DNA of 64,000 bases, taken from positions 14,045,076-14,109,075 of the forward strand of contig JABAKD010000030.1 in assembly GCA_012845835.1 (NCBI GenBank), in the 5' to 3' direction. This document shows positions 12,101 through 36,990 of this stretch, in pieces. The translations under genes were made by a program, and so were the position numbers. This stretch comes from Undaria pinnatifida. Its lineage: Eukaryota; Sar; Phaeophyceae; Laminariales; Alariaceae. Under the pieces are notes generated by a model. It saw only the letters and a program-made list of their open reading frames with translations, was not told the origin of the DNA and did not search any database. The stretch's first letter is position 1; each line of letters opens with the position of its first letter.

Positions 12101-15100
12101 GTTGACCGAGGCGACATTCTTCAAAGCTCCGGAGGATACAAAACTTCGGGGGGTGTTGCGGAGGGGACATGGAAGCACAAAAAAATATATTGTGCCGTAG
12201 ACTTACAGCCACGACGCACTACGCGCAGGGTGTGCGGAGGGAAAACTCTGTGGGTGTGGGATGGGCGCTTCATTCGGGGCTATGGGAGATGACTTATATA
12301 AGAGGGTTGGGTGGTATCATGTCCTGAAAAAATTATTCTGGGTGAAATATGACATCGGGGGGGGGTTGTTTTCGTACAGGCGTTCACACCCATGGGGGAC
12401 GCATTTATTGCTCACGCGAACACTCTCAAAGTGGGCAGTTTAAGGCAGCCTGCCAAGACCCTAGCAGAGAGACCACACGTCCCAGCTGTACCAATCCTGC
12501 TAGGCAACATCAGAGAGAAGGGTCTGGGCGAAAAAATAACCGAAAAAGACCTGACACAAGCTCAAAAAGTGACAATTTGACATTCCTGGCTCGTTCCTGG
12601 TTCGTTTTTTCTCTAGATTTTGTGCGATATGCTACTTTTGGACCACGCCGTAAAACCTCGCCGAGTGTGCATTTTCCTGTAAGACCTGCACCCTCGCACC
12701 GGTCATATCACACAGAGCACGTAGGAAGAGACCGTTCCGGAATCGTCGTCGCGTGGGCAGAGAAATCGCCGGCGATGATAAAAAAATGACAGTCGGTCGT
12801 TCCATTCCCATAGGTATTTGCTTCTTTTGTTGCTGTTGTTCCTTCCTTTCCTTTTCTTTTTGGCGCTCAAATGCAGTGATACAACATTTTTTCCACTGTG
12901 TACTTGCAGCGGATTTCGCACACTCGAGCCGCCGTCGACTAGACACTTATCAATTTCTCATCATCGCCGGCGATTTCTCTGCCCACGCGATGACGATTCC
13001 GAAACGGTCTCTTCCTACGTGCTCTGTGTGATATGACCGGTGCGAGAGTGCAGGTCCTACAGGAAAACGCACACTCTGCGAGGTCTCACGGCGTGTGTGT
13101 GTGTTTTTTTTTTTTTTATCTTCCGGCGGATGGGGAAAAAAAAAGCTTAAGGTCACCACACTTCCACGTATTTTCATACACGTCGTGTGTCGATTTAACT
13201 CAACTGCATTCGCAACCGCGTGGTCCAAAAGTAGCATATCGCACAAAATCTAGAGAAAAAACGAACCAGGAACGAGCCAGGAATGTCAAATTGTCACTTT
13301 TCGAGCTTGTGTCAGGTCCTTTTCGATTGTTTTTTCGCCGAGACCCTTCTCTCTGATGTTGCTTCGCAGGGTTGGTACAGCTGGGGCGTGTGGTCTCTCT
13401 TCTAGTGTCTTGTCGGGCTGCCTGAAACTGCCCACTTTGAGAGTGTTCGCGTGGCAATAAACGCGTCCCCTATGGGTGTGAACGCCTGTATGCAAACAAT
13501 CCCCCCCGGTGTCATATTTCACCCAGAATATGTAAGGACATGATACCACCCAACCCTTTTATATAACTCATCTCCCATAGATCCGGGGCGGATTCACCCT
13601 CTGGATCGTAACGCCGGACCCAGGGGGTAGTGCAAGTTTCACCCCCTCGACCACCTATTAATAGTGTTCATTAAACACTTCCCATGTGAAAAAAGAAAAA
13701 GTGCCAAAAACATCAGGAAGCTAAAAGGCAAACAACTGTTCACCGTGCATAAGCAACTGGTCTCTTGTACACACACCTCGTCCCACGTTACGAGACTCAA
13801 ACGGCTCAACCACGCTGTTCATCTGCAAGTTTGGGCAATTCATGGTTGCGCCGGGTGGAGATCTTGGAGGACTAAACGTGTCGCCGCGTCTTGCCAGGTC
13901 TTGCGTACGAACTCTGAAGGCAGCCAGGTGAGCCACAACCAGATCCGCGCAAGTAGAATGACTTAGGCCCGACCCGCTGCCGTGACACGTTTTTTGGAAA
14001 AAAACTACGTTATTTTTCTCTATTAAATTTACGGAAAGGAACTGGTGGAAGGTTTCCCTGTTATATTTCCTGAGTCTTCTATAAACGCCCCAGATTTTTG
14101 CGCAATGGTAGGCGTTGATCTCGGGTAAAAACACGTTTTCTTTCTTTCTTTCTCTTGTTTGTTTCTTCTGTCGAAATCGGTATTTCACGGTTTCAACCTT
14201 AGCGCACCACAACATCGGCCCACTATTTTTTTTTTTTTCAATTTCCGAAAAAGTCGGCGCCAGGCACTCCAAGATATCATTGTAGGAAGTTTGGCACAAA
14301 TAGTCGAAGATCTGACAGAGTTGTGTCGATTTAGAGTCAGATGTCAGGCCAAAAATCGATTCAGTACTGCAATACAGTAACTTCAAAGCTGCCCCGTAAT
14401 TCTTATGCAGTCTTACGTACAAAAGTCCAAATGTCCATGCTGTTTTCGTGAAGGCCCCCAAACTTCGCACATGTGTTTTGTGTGCCCTTGCCAAAATTGG
14501 AACGAGGAGAGTTTTCTTCATTCGTTTTCGTTTGCGATCAATTTGGTTTCACATATGGCCAAAAATCCAAAAACATCGGGCAAAAGCTGTCTTACCAAAA
14601 TATCTGACAAACAACAAAACAAAGCAAAACAAAAATCGCCCTGCGAGGGTTCACAGACCACGTGTGCAAAATTTCAGGGTCTAACTCGCAAAAATGGCGT
14701 GGACTTCGGCCGAGCTCGAAATTTGGCACGCTCGGATTGAACCAGTCTGTGCGCGCATGAGACTAATGACTTATCAACGAGGTAAAGGAGAAGCCCGTTA
14801 TCCAGCATACAGTGGTACGAACGAGCATGGTTTACGAATACAAGAGGCAGCTGGTGGAGAACAAAAACACAAACCATCCAGGCTGGCTTTCTTATGTGGG
14901 AGATGGTTCGTCCTACTCTAACTTCAGTAAAACGGATACAGAACAACGAAGAACATAGTTCTACCTAGTTTTTCTCAAGACACGTGGCTGCTATACAGCG
15001 ATCTACATGAATGCGGGCGCGGGTGAACGACGGGCTGGCTCTAGCCTAGTCGGAAAAACCTGACACAACCCATATGGCACGTACCGTACTACCGCACTCG

Positions 15101-18100
15101 TCTATATCACCTATTAATAGTTGCTGCTTGGTAACAAAGAGAGTTATCCAGTAATAGCTCGGACTACGACATTATTACAGCAGTATGATAGTATGTAGTC
15201 GGTACGGATCTATGTAACAGTGCTGATTCAGAGCGGGTGCTGCTCTGTCGCAGCATAATTTTCACTTGGTACAACAGCTTATATACCACCAGGGGTATAG
15301 AGTAGACATCCTAACCCGAGTCGCTAGTACTCGACACACATCACTAGAGGCATGTGACAGCCTAGCTACGTACGGCATGACCAAAGTAGTAATTCGTACA
15401 CACGTACAAAGCATTGGGCTTACTACTATTAGGCAATACGAACTCGCAGCGCAGCTCAAAAGCTCTGCAGCCAGTACCTTTGATACACCATATTTACACC
15501 AGTCACCAAGCACATACCGGCATTATGCATAAGCTGCTGACGAGCATTTCAAACAAGAAGTACCGTTAAGCTCTTTTACTGTAATGTCCGTCCGACGTCA
15601 GCATAGTCAAGAAGGACGGACGCGTGCACCAGCGCACCAGAGACACCACCAAAAAACCTGCGCTCACCACAGTAGCACCGATCTCTGAGCTTGCACCTAC
15701 GCGCCACGCTTCGCCAGCTACCTTTTCGCGTCTCCGTGCTCTCAAGGTTGTGTTGTGTATACCGCTGTCAAGTACAGCGGGGATCGGTGCCTGTTGTGTG
15801 CTGCTGTGTGAGTTGTGTGCCCTCCAGCCATCTCTACTTATCGTGTCGTCGTGCCTGGAGAGCGTCGAGGTAAAACTCGGTACCACATGTAGACCAATGG
15901 ATAGGCTGCAGGAGATCGATTGAAGCTTTTCTGCAAAAATTCGGTCCAAATCGTTCGCTGACTTTGGATTTTCTTTGCGGTTTTGGGTCAAATTTTTCCT
16001 TCAACGTTCGGTAATATTAAAAAGCAAAAAAGCCGATTTTTTTGTATACGTATTCCCCACAACCCAAACAGATTCTTCCTTACGATTCCGAATTATTTTG
16101 CCACAGAGACACCTCCATAAGATTCGCTCGAACGAGCTCCGTTCGGGGTCGCGGCACTCGCCTGCGGCGCGTGGCCTCGAGACTGCACGCGCGGGAAGAG
16201 GCCCGACAAAGGCCGAGGAACTCGGCCGCGGAGAGAGCGGTCGAGGGCGCGATTTTTCGGCCCGGAATCGGGGTTGAACGGATGCCTGTCTGAGTCCGAG
16301 ATGAAAAACAAAATATTAGCATTTCCAAATCACTCTCGGCCTTCACGAAGGATTTTAGCTGCATCTACACAGATATACCCCTCTGAGGGCTGGAATAGAG
16401 GAAGACATCAACTGCGAGAGGGTCTTCATCAGCGAACACAGAAAACACCTCTCCCAATTCTGTTCGTCGAAAACTGCATACATGCACCTATCCTTGTTTC
16501 CCCGCTCACTCTCCTTTGTGTTTATGGGACCCCCCTCCCCCCCAAAACGGTACCTCACCTCCTCTCCAACGCTGGCGTAGTTTTTGCAAAACCGAGGGAC
16601 GAACTGTGCGTGGTGTGGGTGCTGAAGCATTCCTAGCATGTCATGGTACACAAGTACCTGTTCAGCGCGGCACAAGACAAAAGTGAGTCACCCGAAGTAG
16701 CACAAGGTGCGATGCAGGCAGGTCCCGATAACATTCGCTGGGCTTGTAGGTGCCCGCTAAGTGCCCGCTAAGGGCAACGACACCTCAGCGACACAAGAAA
16801 AGCCAACCTAAAATAACCCTGTTCAACCTGCCAATTCCATGCCTAATTCCCCCCCGCCCCCCCCCTCGCCAACCCCGCCCCGTTCCCCGCGTACCTGGCC
16901 ACTGGTGAAAGTGCCTGCGCCGATCCCAATTGTCGGGATTTCCAATGCCTCCGTTATGGCTTTCGCAACCGGGGAAGGTACACACTCCACAACCACCGCG
17001 AAGGCCCCTGCTTCCTGCGCGGCGAGAGCATCGTCTACGAGCTGTCTGGCCTTCACCGCCGTTCTCCCCTGTGCACGGAACCCCCCAAGAACGCTGACAC
17101 GAAGAATTATCGGGCGGTCGTGTCGCGGGTGATGGTGATGTGAGGCGTAAGACGCTGTGATACAACTCACTACTGTCAAAACTGCACGCGCTAGGAATAA
17201 ACAACACATATGTGAAAATGGGGAAATGGGCGCTTGTGCTTGCTGCTTGGTTACGGGTTTGTAACCATCCGTACGGAGGCATTTGGCGAGTAAAAGGTTT
17301 GAGAGCACGAGCAAGCGTTTCCGACAACACGCGGCCAAAACGCACTACTAAACAAAGCAAAACTGTCAATGAAAATGCAGCGATGCGTTTCAGTGTTGGC
17401 CTACCTAATCGCCTGCGGCGTGAGGCCCACGTGCCCGACCACGGCGATTCCTCCGTCCACAATCTTTCGAATGTGATCGATTCGATTTTTGCCCCCCTCT
17501 AGCTTCACCGCGTCTACGTTGCCTTCCTGCACGGCGTGAGGGAGAAACCAGCCGCGAAGAGCACCATCACCACCCAGCGTGCCACAGTTTTAGTGTTAAC
17601 CATCAGATCACGCGGGGGCAGCGAATGGAGGGGAGCCAAGCCACGTTGGGAATAAAGCTGCGGGCAGTGTAAAAAAGGTCATCTCCGACTTTTGGTCCCT
17701 GCAGAGAAAAATAACCGTTAGACCTACTCGTAGAGTGCCATCGGCCATCAGTGCCACCGTCATGCTTTGCCCCCACTTTGATCCCTCGTTCCAAGAACAC
17801 TTGTCGACAGCACTAGGGCTGACGTCAGGCCGGCGAATCCTCGCACACTAACACCACGTCTTCGAAGAAATGAGGCGTCGACATGAAAGAAATCGAGCAA
17901 GGTTACCGCATCCAGCATCGGACGACAACGAAGCACACAGACGCAGTCTACCTCCTGACACCGACTCTCTGCCGCCCCGTGATCCCTCACCTTGACGAAC
18001 CGGATGGCGGTTCTCAGCGCTTCCTCGGGAGAAACTTCGTAACTGCCAAATGGCATGTCTCCGACCACCAGCGGAGTTCGAGCGCCCCTCTTCACCGCCT

Positions 18101-21100
18101 GCAAATGGAAAGCCAAGCAGCTGGGTCAGTCCTACAACAAACTAAACGAAGCTGGCGTGAGGCTCGCCACCGTCCTTTTGACAACATACGGCTAGAAGAC
18201 TTGACCTCGTGGGATTGGATTGTTGACAAGACGATCACGTGTGATGCAAGGTGTCGGATGTAGCTGCGACAAACACAACAGGTGCATTGAGTTGACGTGC
18301 GAGGCGAACTTTCTTGTATTTTGGCTCTCCTGCGAACAAACGTGGAGCAGTTGTGAATATAAAATAATATACTGACGCGAGGGCCGAGGACCAACGCCCG
18401 AATGGGTAGGGTGGACCGTAACTGGACCAAGGCTGGTTTCTCGTGGCCGTGGGTTTGGTTAGTGGGTGAGCTTGCGCAAGTCACACACTACCCGGAATGG
18501 CTACGTTCCTGGTGGCTATCCCCACCGTTTTCTGACCCTCAGGTTCGGGTCGGGTCGACATACTCACGCATCCGTATACAACGGCAGCTTGCACTGGTGG
18601 GGTAGTAACGGTGACCGCCGGTAGGGACAGCTCGCGTTGTCGCTACCACGGGAACTGAAGAATACAATTCCACCTAGCGCTGGATTGCGAACACAATTGA
18701 GTTATATTGACACACGACGTGTGTGAAAATACGTGGACGTGTGGTGAGCTTCAGCTCTATTTTTCCCCATCCACCGGAGGAGAAAAATAAAATAAAATAA
18801 ACAAAAGCCGACGCGAGGTCTTTGGAACGGCAGGCCAATGAAAAGTAAACAAAGTACGGTCCCTGACAGTAATTATACTATAACAGCCCATACAACAACG
18901 TGTCCGCGGATATATCTTACAGGTTACAGAGGGTTGCGATGTTCAATGCTCACGTCTTGCATTACGTCACGGGCTAGGAAGCACGTCCTGGTGGGATCAA
19001 GGCGCAGGCGGAGACCCAAACCGACTCCTAACCCTACCCTAACCCAACCCTAACCCTGACCTCAACCCGCCGCCAAAACGGGCCGAAACTGGCCAGCAAC
19101 GTGTCTGCGCCGCTTTCGCATCAAGCGTTTTTTTTCAAATTGCTGTGGACCACGAATCCGACGTGCGGATCAATATTCGCCTTCCTTGCCAAAAAGAGGA
19201 AGTACATTTTCCCGGGAATTTGCGCCGGGACACTTTGCTTAAAAGTATCGCGATAGTATCTCAATACTGCGAACCGTCATTCTCTTTCCTGGCCAATACA
19301 TCTTTAAAAACGAGCGGCCGGTGTGTCACGCAGCTTGCAATGATGAGTATCGAGTATCGACCATTAACCTTACCGAACTCATAAGCTGACATATGATCAT
19401 CAAAAGAGTTATACAAAAAAAAGAGTGCCCGGTACAGGATTTCGCTTCTGGACAGTTTAGCTTGTTTCGGCTGTGGGTTGGCGTCGGGGTTAGGGTTAGG
19501 GGCTGGGTTGGGTCGGGTGCTCTGTAGGTGTACAATTGAAAATGTAGAATGGAAAACCTTTGGCAACCTAAGGTCCTTAGTCCTCAAATTCAAGGCACCC
19601 CCGAGGGGTACGAGATATGTCACACCTGCACCAACACGAAGAACATGAAGTGGGTCAGAATTTTTGGCGAGGTTATCGAACCTACATGTTCCCCTCCCCA
19701 AATGGAGTACGCGCACAGCAGTACCACATCATGTCATACCGGTACAGTACAGGACACCTAATAAGAAACAGAAATACTGACCCAGGTCGGGTTTCATATT
19801 TGGGTCCATTTTACACTTATTCAGTATAATGGTTCCCGGATTTCTTATTTTCCGGCAAATATCAGCCTTACTTTCTTAATACTATGTTTTTTATTGGGCA
19901 ATACCCAAAAACGGGTATACCCGGCCACTGTTGTCTCAAAAACGGTTACGGTCTAAAATCAAGTGAAAAGCACACCCCACGAGCCACGCGACTGCCCATC
20001 GATGAACCTCTCGTTTTTTGGCCTGCTGACGCTATACATGAGGTGTACTTGTACAAGGTATATGTCTATTGTGTAGTTGGTAATTGAATGCATGCATTTG
20101 TTGTCTTAATCACACTCATTCGTACTCGTGCTGCGGTATGTATCACGTATACGAGTATTCTCGTCAAACATGTACTAAGGTATTCATCACATCAACACAG
20201 AGTATAATCATGGATCATAGTAGTAACAAGAGCGACGGCGGGCGACCGAACGAGCAAGCGATAATGAAATACGTGTATTTGTTGTTGTGATCACACTCAT
20301 TCGTACTCGTGCTACGATATGTACCACATAGTACTCGTCAAACATGGACTGTTGTACGATATGATCATTTAGCAGCACTGTGACGGATCCTGCTTCGGTT
20401 TCGGTGGCTCGGCCGCCCCGGAGCACGAGTACGTCTTCTGTCACCCACTGCCTTTCCCAGAGGCCCTGTACGCGTGACTGGTTGCCAACTACGCCCGCGC
20501 AACAGCCGAACGAAGTTCCTTCGTGCTGCCAAACACAGAGCCTACACGCAGGTACGATGAGCCAGACGAGTTGCCCTCTGTAGCCACGGTGCTCGACCGT
20601 CGGAGGTGAAGGGAAGGAGAGAGCTACGTTTGTGGCAGGGGTGAAGTGGTGTCCAATGTGGAAGAGGAACAAAGCTGCTGTGAACCTCTTGGCCTCCCTT
20701 CTTTCAGGCACCAAGATGGCGTTCCATCCCAGCGAAAGCGACGTTCGTATAGAGGGAACCAATGTATTACCTCTGATTGGGTGTACTGTATATATGAAGG
20801 CATTTGATTGGCTTAGATACAACCAAAAACGGGTAAAAACTAAGCGTATTGGCCATTTACTGGTATACCCGGGACAATATCTCTCAAAAACAGGTAAAAT
20901 TTTGTTTTGATCAATCGCGTGGCTTGTGGGGTGTGCTTTTCACTTGATTCTAGAGTGTACCCGTTTTTGGTAGGAAAGTGACCGGGTATACCCGTTTTTG
21001 GATATTGCCCTTTTTTATTTATCATTTTTCATAGGGGTCCTCTACGATAACGTACTGCTGCATACCAGGTACGAGTCTGCGTGTCCAGAGCTCGTCCACT

Positions 21101-21879
21101 CTACAAGCAATCACACGACGACGCGGAGCTCGGCCAACGAACGACCAACGAACGATACACCTGTGGTACTCATTCGGTGCTATGATTCCAGCACCTGCAT
21201 CTGTGATCTGGTCTTGATACATGATGAATAAACCACAATATGGGTTGCGCTCATCGTGTGTGCTGGTTGGTACCTGATATCATGCCTCGCAGCTTATCAT
21301 GCCTTGCAGCTTGTAGCAGCATGAAGTTGCCTCGCGAGAGCATACCTGAAGACACGGAGCATTGCATCGGGCCTCAAGGTCGTTCTAGCTGTATCTCAAA
21401 CACTAGTGTGTTTATGGTATCCTTAACTTGCAATGGTGTAGCATGTCGTCCACGGTTACCGGTTGCGTTGTGTCGTAACCTAGCTCCACCATGCCCACCG
21501 AGTCGCCAACCAACAAGATGTCGATGCCAGCACGGCACACATGCACCGCGGAGGGGTAGTCGTACGCGGTCACCATGGTGATCTTTCGCTCTCCCTGCCG
21601 ACGGATCTTGATCACGTCCATGACGCTAGTCTTTTTCTTAACATCAGGTGGGGCTGGTTGTGTTGTTGCCACTGGTTCTGCCGCCGCTGCCGCCGCAGCC
21701 GTTGCTCTTGCTTCTGATGCTGATGCTGTCGTTGAAATAGACCGCAGTGATGATGCTCCAGGCACTAGGCAGCAATGCAGGGGGATTGGGAAGCGGTTCC
21801 AAGCCTGGAGCAGTGGCCGTGCTCGTCGCGAGAGGGAACCCGTGCGTGACATACATCGTGCAATCACAGGTGAAGGCAT
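9154..21879 (-). CDS. panB: Ketopantoate hydroxymethyltransferase (3-methyl-2-oxobutanoate hydroxymethyltransferase)
   Basis: Seven exons on -: 21879-21428, 18120-17991, 17526-17405, 17093-16895, 16657-16559, 9843-9721 and 9276-9154, about 415 aa. The enzyme transfers a hydroxymethyl group from methylene-tetrahydrofolate to 2-oxoisovalerate, the first committed step to pantothenate. Core motifs run in order: [20 protein letters not shown] and [11 protein letters not shown] (metal-ligand Asp residues), [10 protein letters not shown] (metal-ligand Glu), [18 protein letters not shown] (catalytic Glu), [18 protein letters not shown] and [11 protein letters not shown]. The first 80 residues are Arg/Ser-rich and then Ala-rich with no early acidic residues, consistent with a mitochondrial transit peptide. 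An in-frame ATG at 22179 is an alternative start. The last exon adds 40 polar residues beyond the usual C-terminus. The first junction is odd: the family sequence would be restored by joining AAG (21427) to GCG (18098), but that gives a TT-AG intron. Canonical splicing inserts 7 residues. Confidence 0.88.
10341..10500 (+). repeat. Dispersed 160-bp repeat, copy A
   Basis: It begins in a G-rich tract and continues through TCGTATGACCAYAGACCCTC and CTACTATGCCGGGACGGAGC to AAGCGCCGTG. A closely similar copy in the same orientation occurs at 42501-42653. This copy is in panB intron 5. A G tract followed by TG might be a polypurine tract and LTR edge, but no matching second LTR was found. Confidence 0.6.
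11356..12264. repeat. Foldback A: about 450-bp arms meeting at CCATGG
   Basis: The left arm (11356-11808) is repeated as its reverse complement in 11809-12264 with scattered substitutions and almost no spacer. The outer edges are CCATCCCACAC. Both arms encode, outward from the centre, a frame with FRDPYW then V-x-Y-P-D-G, resembling Tudor-like or chromo-like folds of retroelement proteins. One arm keeps a longer open frame (minus strand, 11593-11955). It lies in panB intron 5 and abuts foldback B. Confidence 0.7.
12280..13580. repeat. Foldback B: about 510-bp arms, 170-bp loop
   Basis: The left arm (12280-12786) starts CTATGGGAGATG and reappears inverted in 12957-13580, ending CATCTCCCATAG. 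The right arm is longer because a separate repeat (about 13092-13212) has inserted into it. The loop (12787-12956) is pyrimidine-rich. In panB pre-mRNA or in antisense transcripts the arms would form a long hairpin. No transposase was recognised, and no clear target duplication could be assigned. Confidence 0.7.
13092..13212 (-). repeat. Short dispersed repeat inserted in foldback B
   Basis: Read on the - strand, it contains GACACACGACGTGT, GAAAATACGTGGA and a TTTTCCCCATCC segment ending in an A-rich tail. A + strand copy lies at 18683-18810. An A-rich 3' end and small size suggest a SINE-like retroposon, but no tRNA-type promoter boxes were identified. Confidence 0.5.
18683..18810 (+). repeat. 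Short dispersed repeat, + strand copy in panB intron 1
   Basis: It shares GACACACGACGTGT, GAAAATACGTGGA and TTTTTCCCCATCCACCGG with the copy in 13092-13212, and ends in AAAATAAAATAAAATAAAC. The A-rich end supports retroposition. Confidence 0.5.
19027..19510. repeat. Pair of oppositely oriented interstitial telomere-like tracts
   Basis: CCTAACCCTACCCTAACCC-type units occur at 19027-19062 on +, and GGGGTTAGGGTTAGGGG at about 19486-19505. The two tracts point away from each other across about 420 bp in panB intron 1. They are short and imperfect, so they are interstitial rather than true telomere. Confidence 0.55.
19896..21010. mobile_element. Mutator-like (MULE) element with intact 9-bp target duplication
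   Basis: The direct 9-mer TTTTTTATT occurs at 19887-19895 and again at 21011-21019. Between them lie inverted repeats of about 105 bp: left GGGCAATACCCAAAAACGGG onward, right the reverse complement ending at 21010. Long inverted ends plus a 9-bp duplication define Mutator-like elements. The 1115-bp interior has no transposase. It has an 80-bp direct repeat (20092-20180 and 20272-20350, sharing ATCACACTCATTCGTACTCG) and a GC-rich block at 20380-20700 that could be captured host sequence. It lies in panB intron 1. Confidence 0.78.
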
Positions 21880-22274
21880 CACAGCAGGCTTCAATGCGTT
21901 ATCTGAAACGCAGTGGTTGTTCTGCGAGCGACACAGAACCCATCGACACTCGAGCTCGACAGCTCGACAGGTTATCTCAAACGTCCTACGGGAGTTCCGC
22001 AAACAGTTTTCCGCATGTTTATCGCGGAGTTGGGGTTTGACGACGCACAGCGCCGACGTCCCGGTCGCAGCCTCACGCGAGTGCCCTAGGCGACTGCAAT
22101 TCACAGCAGTAGAGATCGCTAAATACACGTCGACAGTGGTGCTTGAAGCCGACTGGAGTCTGCTTTTGCTGGCGTACACCAGTCAAGCACAGGCGGCGCC
22201 TTTCGCAGCGCTCGTCTTTTGAAATATTTCCCCTACTACTACATAGACCTCCTGTAAACTAGCAGCGGCGAGGG
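21880..22274. promoter_or_regulatory. Probable bidirectional promoter between panB and HIRA
   Basis: About 395 bp separates the chosen start codons of the divergent panB (-) and HIRA (+) genes, so both promoters should lie here. The panB reading frame stays open leftward to an ATG at 22179; if that start is used the spacer shrinks to about 95 bp. No TATA box or named factor site is clear. Confidence 0.45.
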
Positions 22275-35674
<13,400 letters not shown>

Positions 35675-35704
35675 TTGTAAAGTGCAGGCACTGGGTTAGG
35701 CGCA

Positions 35705-35990
35705 GGTTGTTTGGTTGATTGATTGGTTGATTGATTGGTTGATTGGTTGATCGATCGGTTAGTTGATTGATTGATCGGTGAATTGATTGATTGAGTGATT
35801 GAGTGATTGGGGGATTAATTAATAAATTGATTGGTTGCTTGGTTGATTGATCGGTTGGTTTATTGATTGCTCGATTGTTTGCTTCATAAAATTGATTGAC
35901 TGAGTGTTTAATCGACTGGTTGCTTGATTAATTGCTCGATTGGTTGCTTCATCAATTGGTTGCCTGGTTGACTGATTGATTTCTGCCTCA
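35705..35990 (+). repeat. TTGATTGA/TTGGTTGA simple-sequence array
   Basis: Interrupted 4-bp-based repeats (GATT, GGTT, GATC variants) start about 30 bp after the HIRA stop codon. They may lie in its 3' untranslated region. Confidence 0.7.
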
Positions 35991-36699
35991 GACCTGTTTC
36001 GTGCTGGTGGTCGTCTTGTGCGTTCGCCTCCCTTATTTTTTTCTCTTTGTAGTCCTGGCGAGGGGGTGTGCTTGCATGTCGGCCAGAACCTAAACTAGCC
36101 CTTTTACAGCTGTAAAAATGACCTCAACTCCAATTCCAAGTAGGATGTCCCCAAAGCATGGGCACAGCAATTCTTAAAGCATTAAGAGAGTTTTTATTCG
36201 CCGCTTCTTGGTGAAACGGGGGGGAGTGGAGGCGGGAACCCGGCGGGGGACGGACGCCATGTTCGTGCTTGGTCGGCGACAGTCCGAGGAGGCGGGGAGG
36301 CGGAGACGGAACGCTTTGTAGTACTGCAGCGCGATACGGAAAGCGGGAAACCCACCCGCCCAGTTAGGCCGGCTGGCCACAGTTTTTCTGAGTTTAGGTG
36401 TGACACCAGCAGTGGCAACACCTCCCGCCGCCGGTGTATTCACCCACCCTTCCCATGCTAGAGTATTTATCCCATACTATTCACGGCGTAAGCTCTTGTA
36501 CGAGCTGTCGACCCACACCCTACTAAGTCGCCGACCTCGGTGTTTTGTGATGGCGGTGCATGATAGATACCTTCTGATATATACTATGTACGATATTTGC
36601 TCGGCAGAGCAATCTTCCACGGGTATGTTTAGTAAGATATTATACTTTTTACGCTGGATATACCCGGGCACCTACCTGAGTATGACCAATAAAACCAGA

Positions 36700-36990
36700 T
36701 TTGGTACCCGGGTAGCCTAGAGTATATACCCGGGTACCCCATAGTGTATGCCCTGGTAACCCAGAGTATATATCGGGGTATCGGGGTAACCAAGAGTATA
36801 TACCCGGGTAACCCAGAGTATGTGACCCGGGTACCCCAGAGTGTATACCCGGGTAACCTAGAGTATATGCCCGGGTAACCCAGAGTATACACCCGGGTAA
36901 CCCAGAGTGTATAACCCAGAGTGTACGCCCGGGTAACCCAGAGTATGTGACCTGGGTAACCCAGAGTATGTGACCCGGGTAACCCAGAGT
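36700..36990 (+). repeat. 22-bp minisatellite with CCCGGGTA core
   Basis: About 12 units resemble GTATATACCCGGGTAACCCA plus GA. Each unit carries the palindrome ACCCGGGT. The left edge (36655-36720) resembles 32620-32700 in HIRA intron 8, sharing a TTTGGTACCCG-type segment. Confidence 0.7.

Noticed and set aside
13721-14521. 266-codon minus-strand open frame in panB intron 5
   Set aside because: It is long for chance, but it has no recognisable motif, lies in transposon-rich intron DNA, contains runs like EIEKKKN from A/T homopolymers, and has no splice partners. It could be a dead element ORF, not a supported gene.
15566-15991. 141-codon minus ORF considered as the panB C-terminal exon
   Set aside because: It lacks the expected FPxxxHSPY motif. 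The true exon with that motif was found at 9843-9721 in correct phase.
36174-36443. GC-rich 89-codon minus ORF downstream of HIRA
   Set aside because: No start context, motif or splice sites could be supported.
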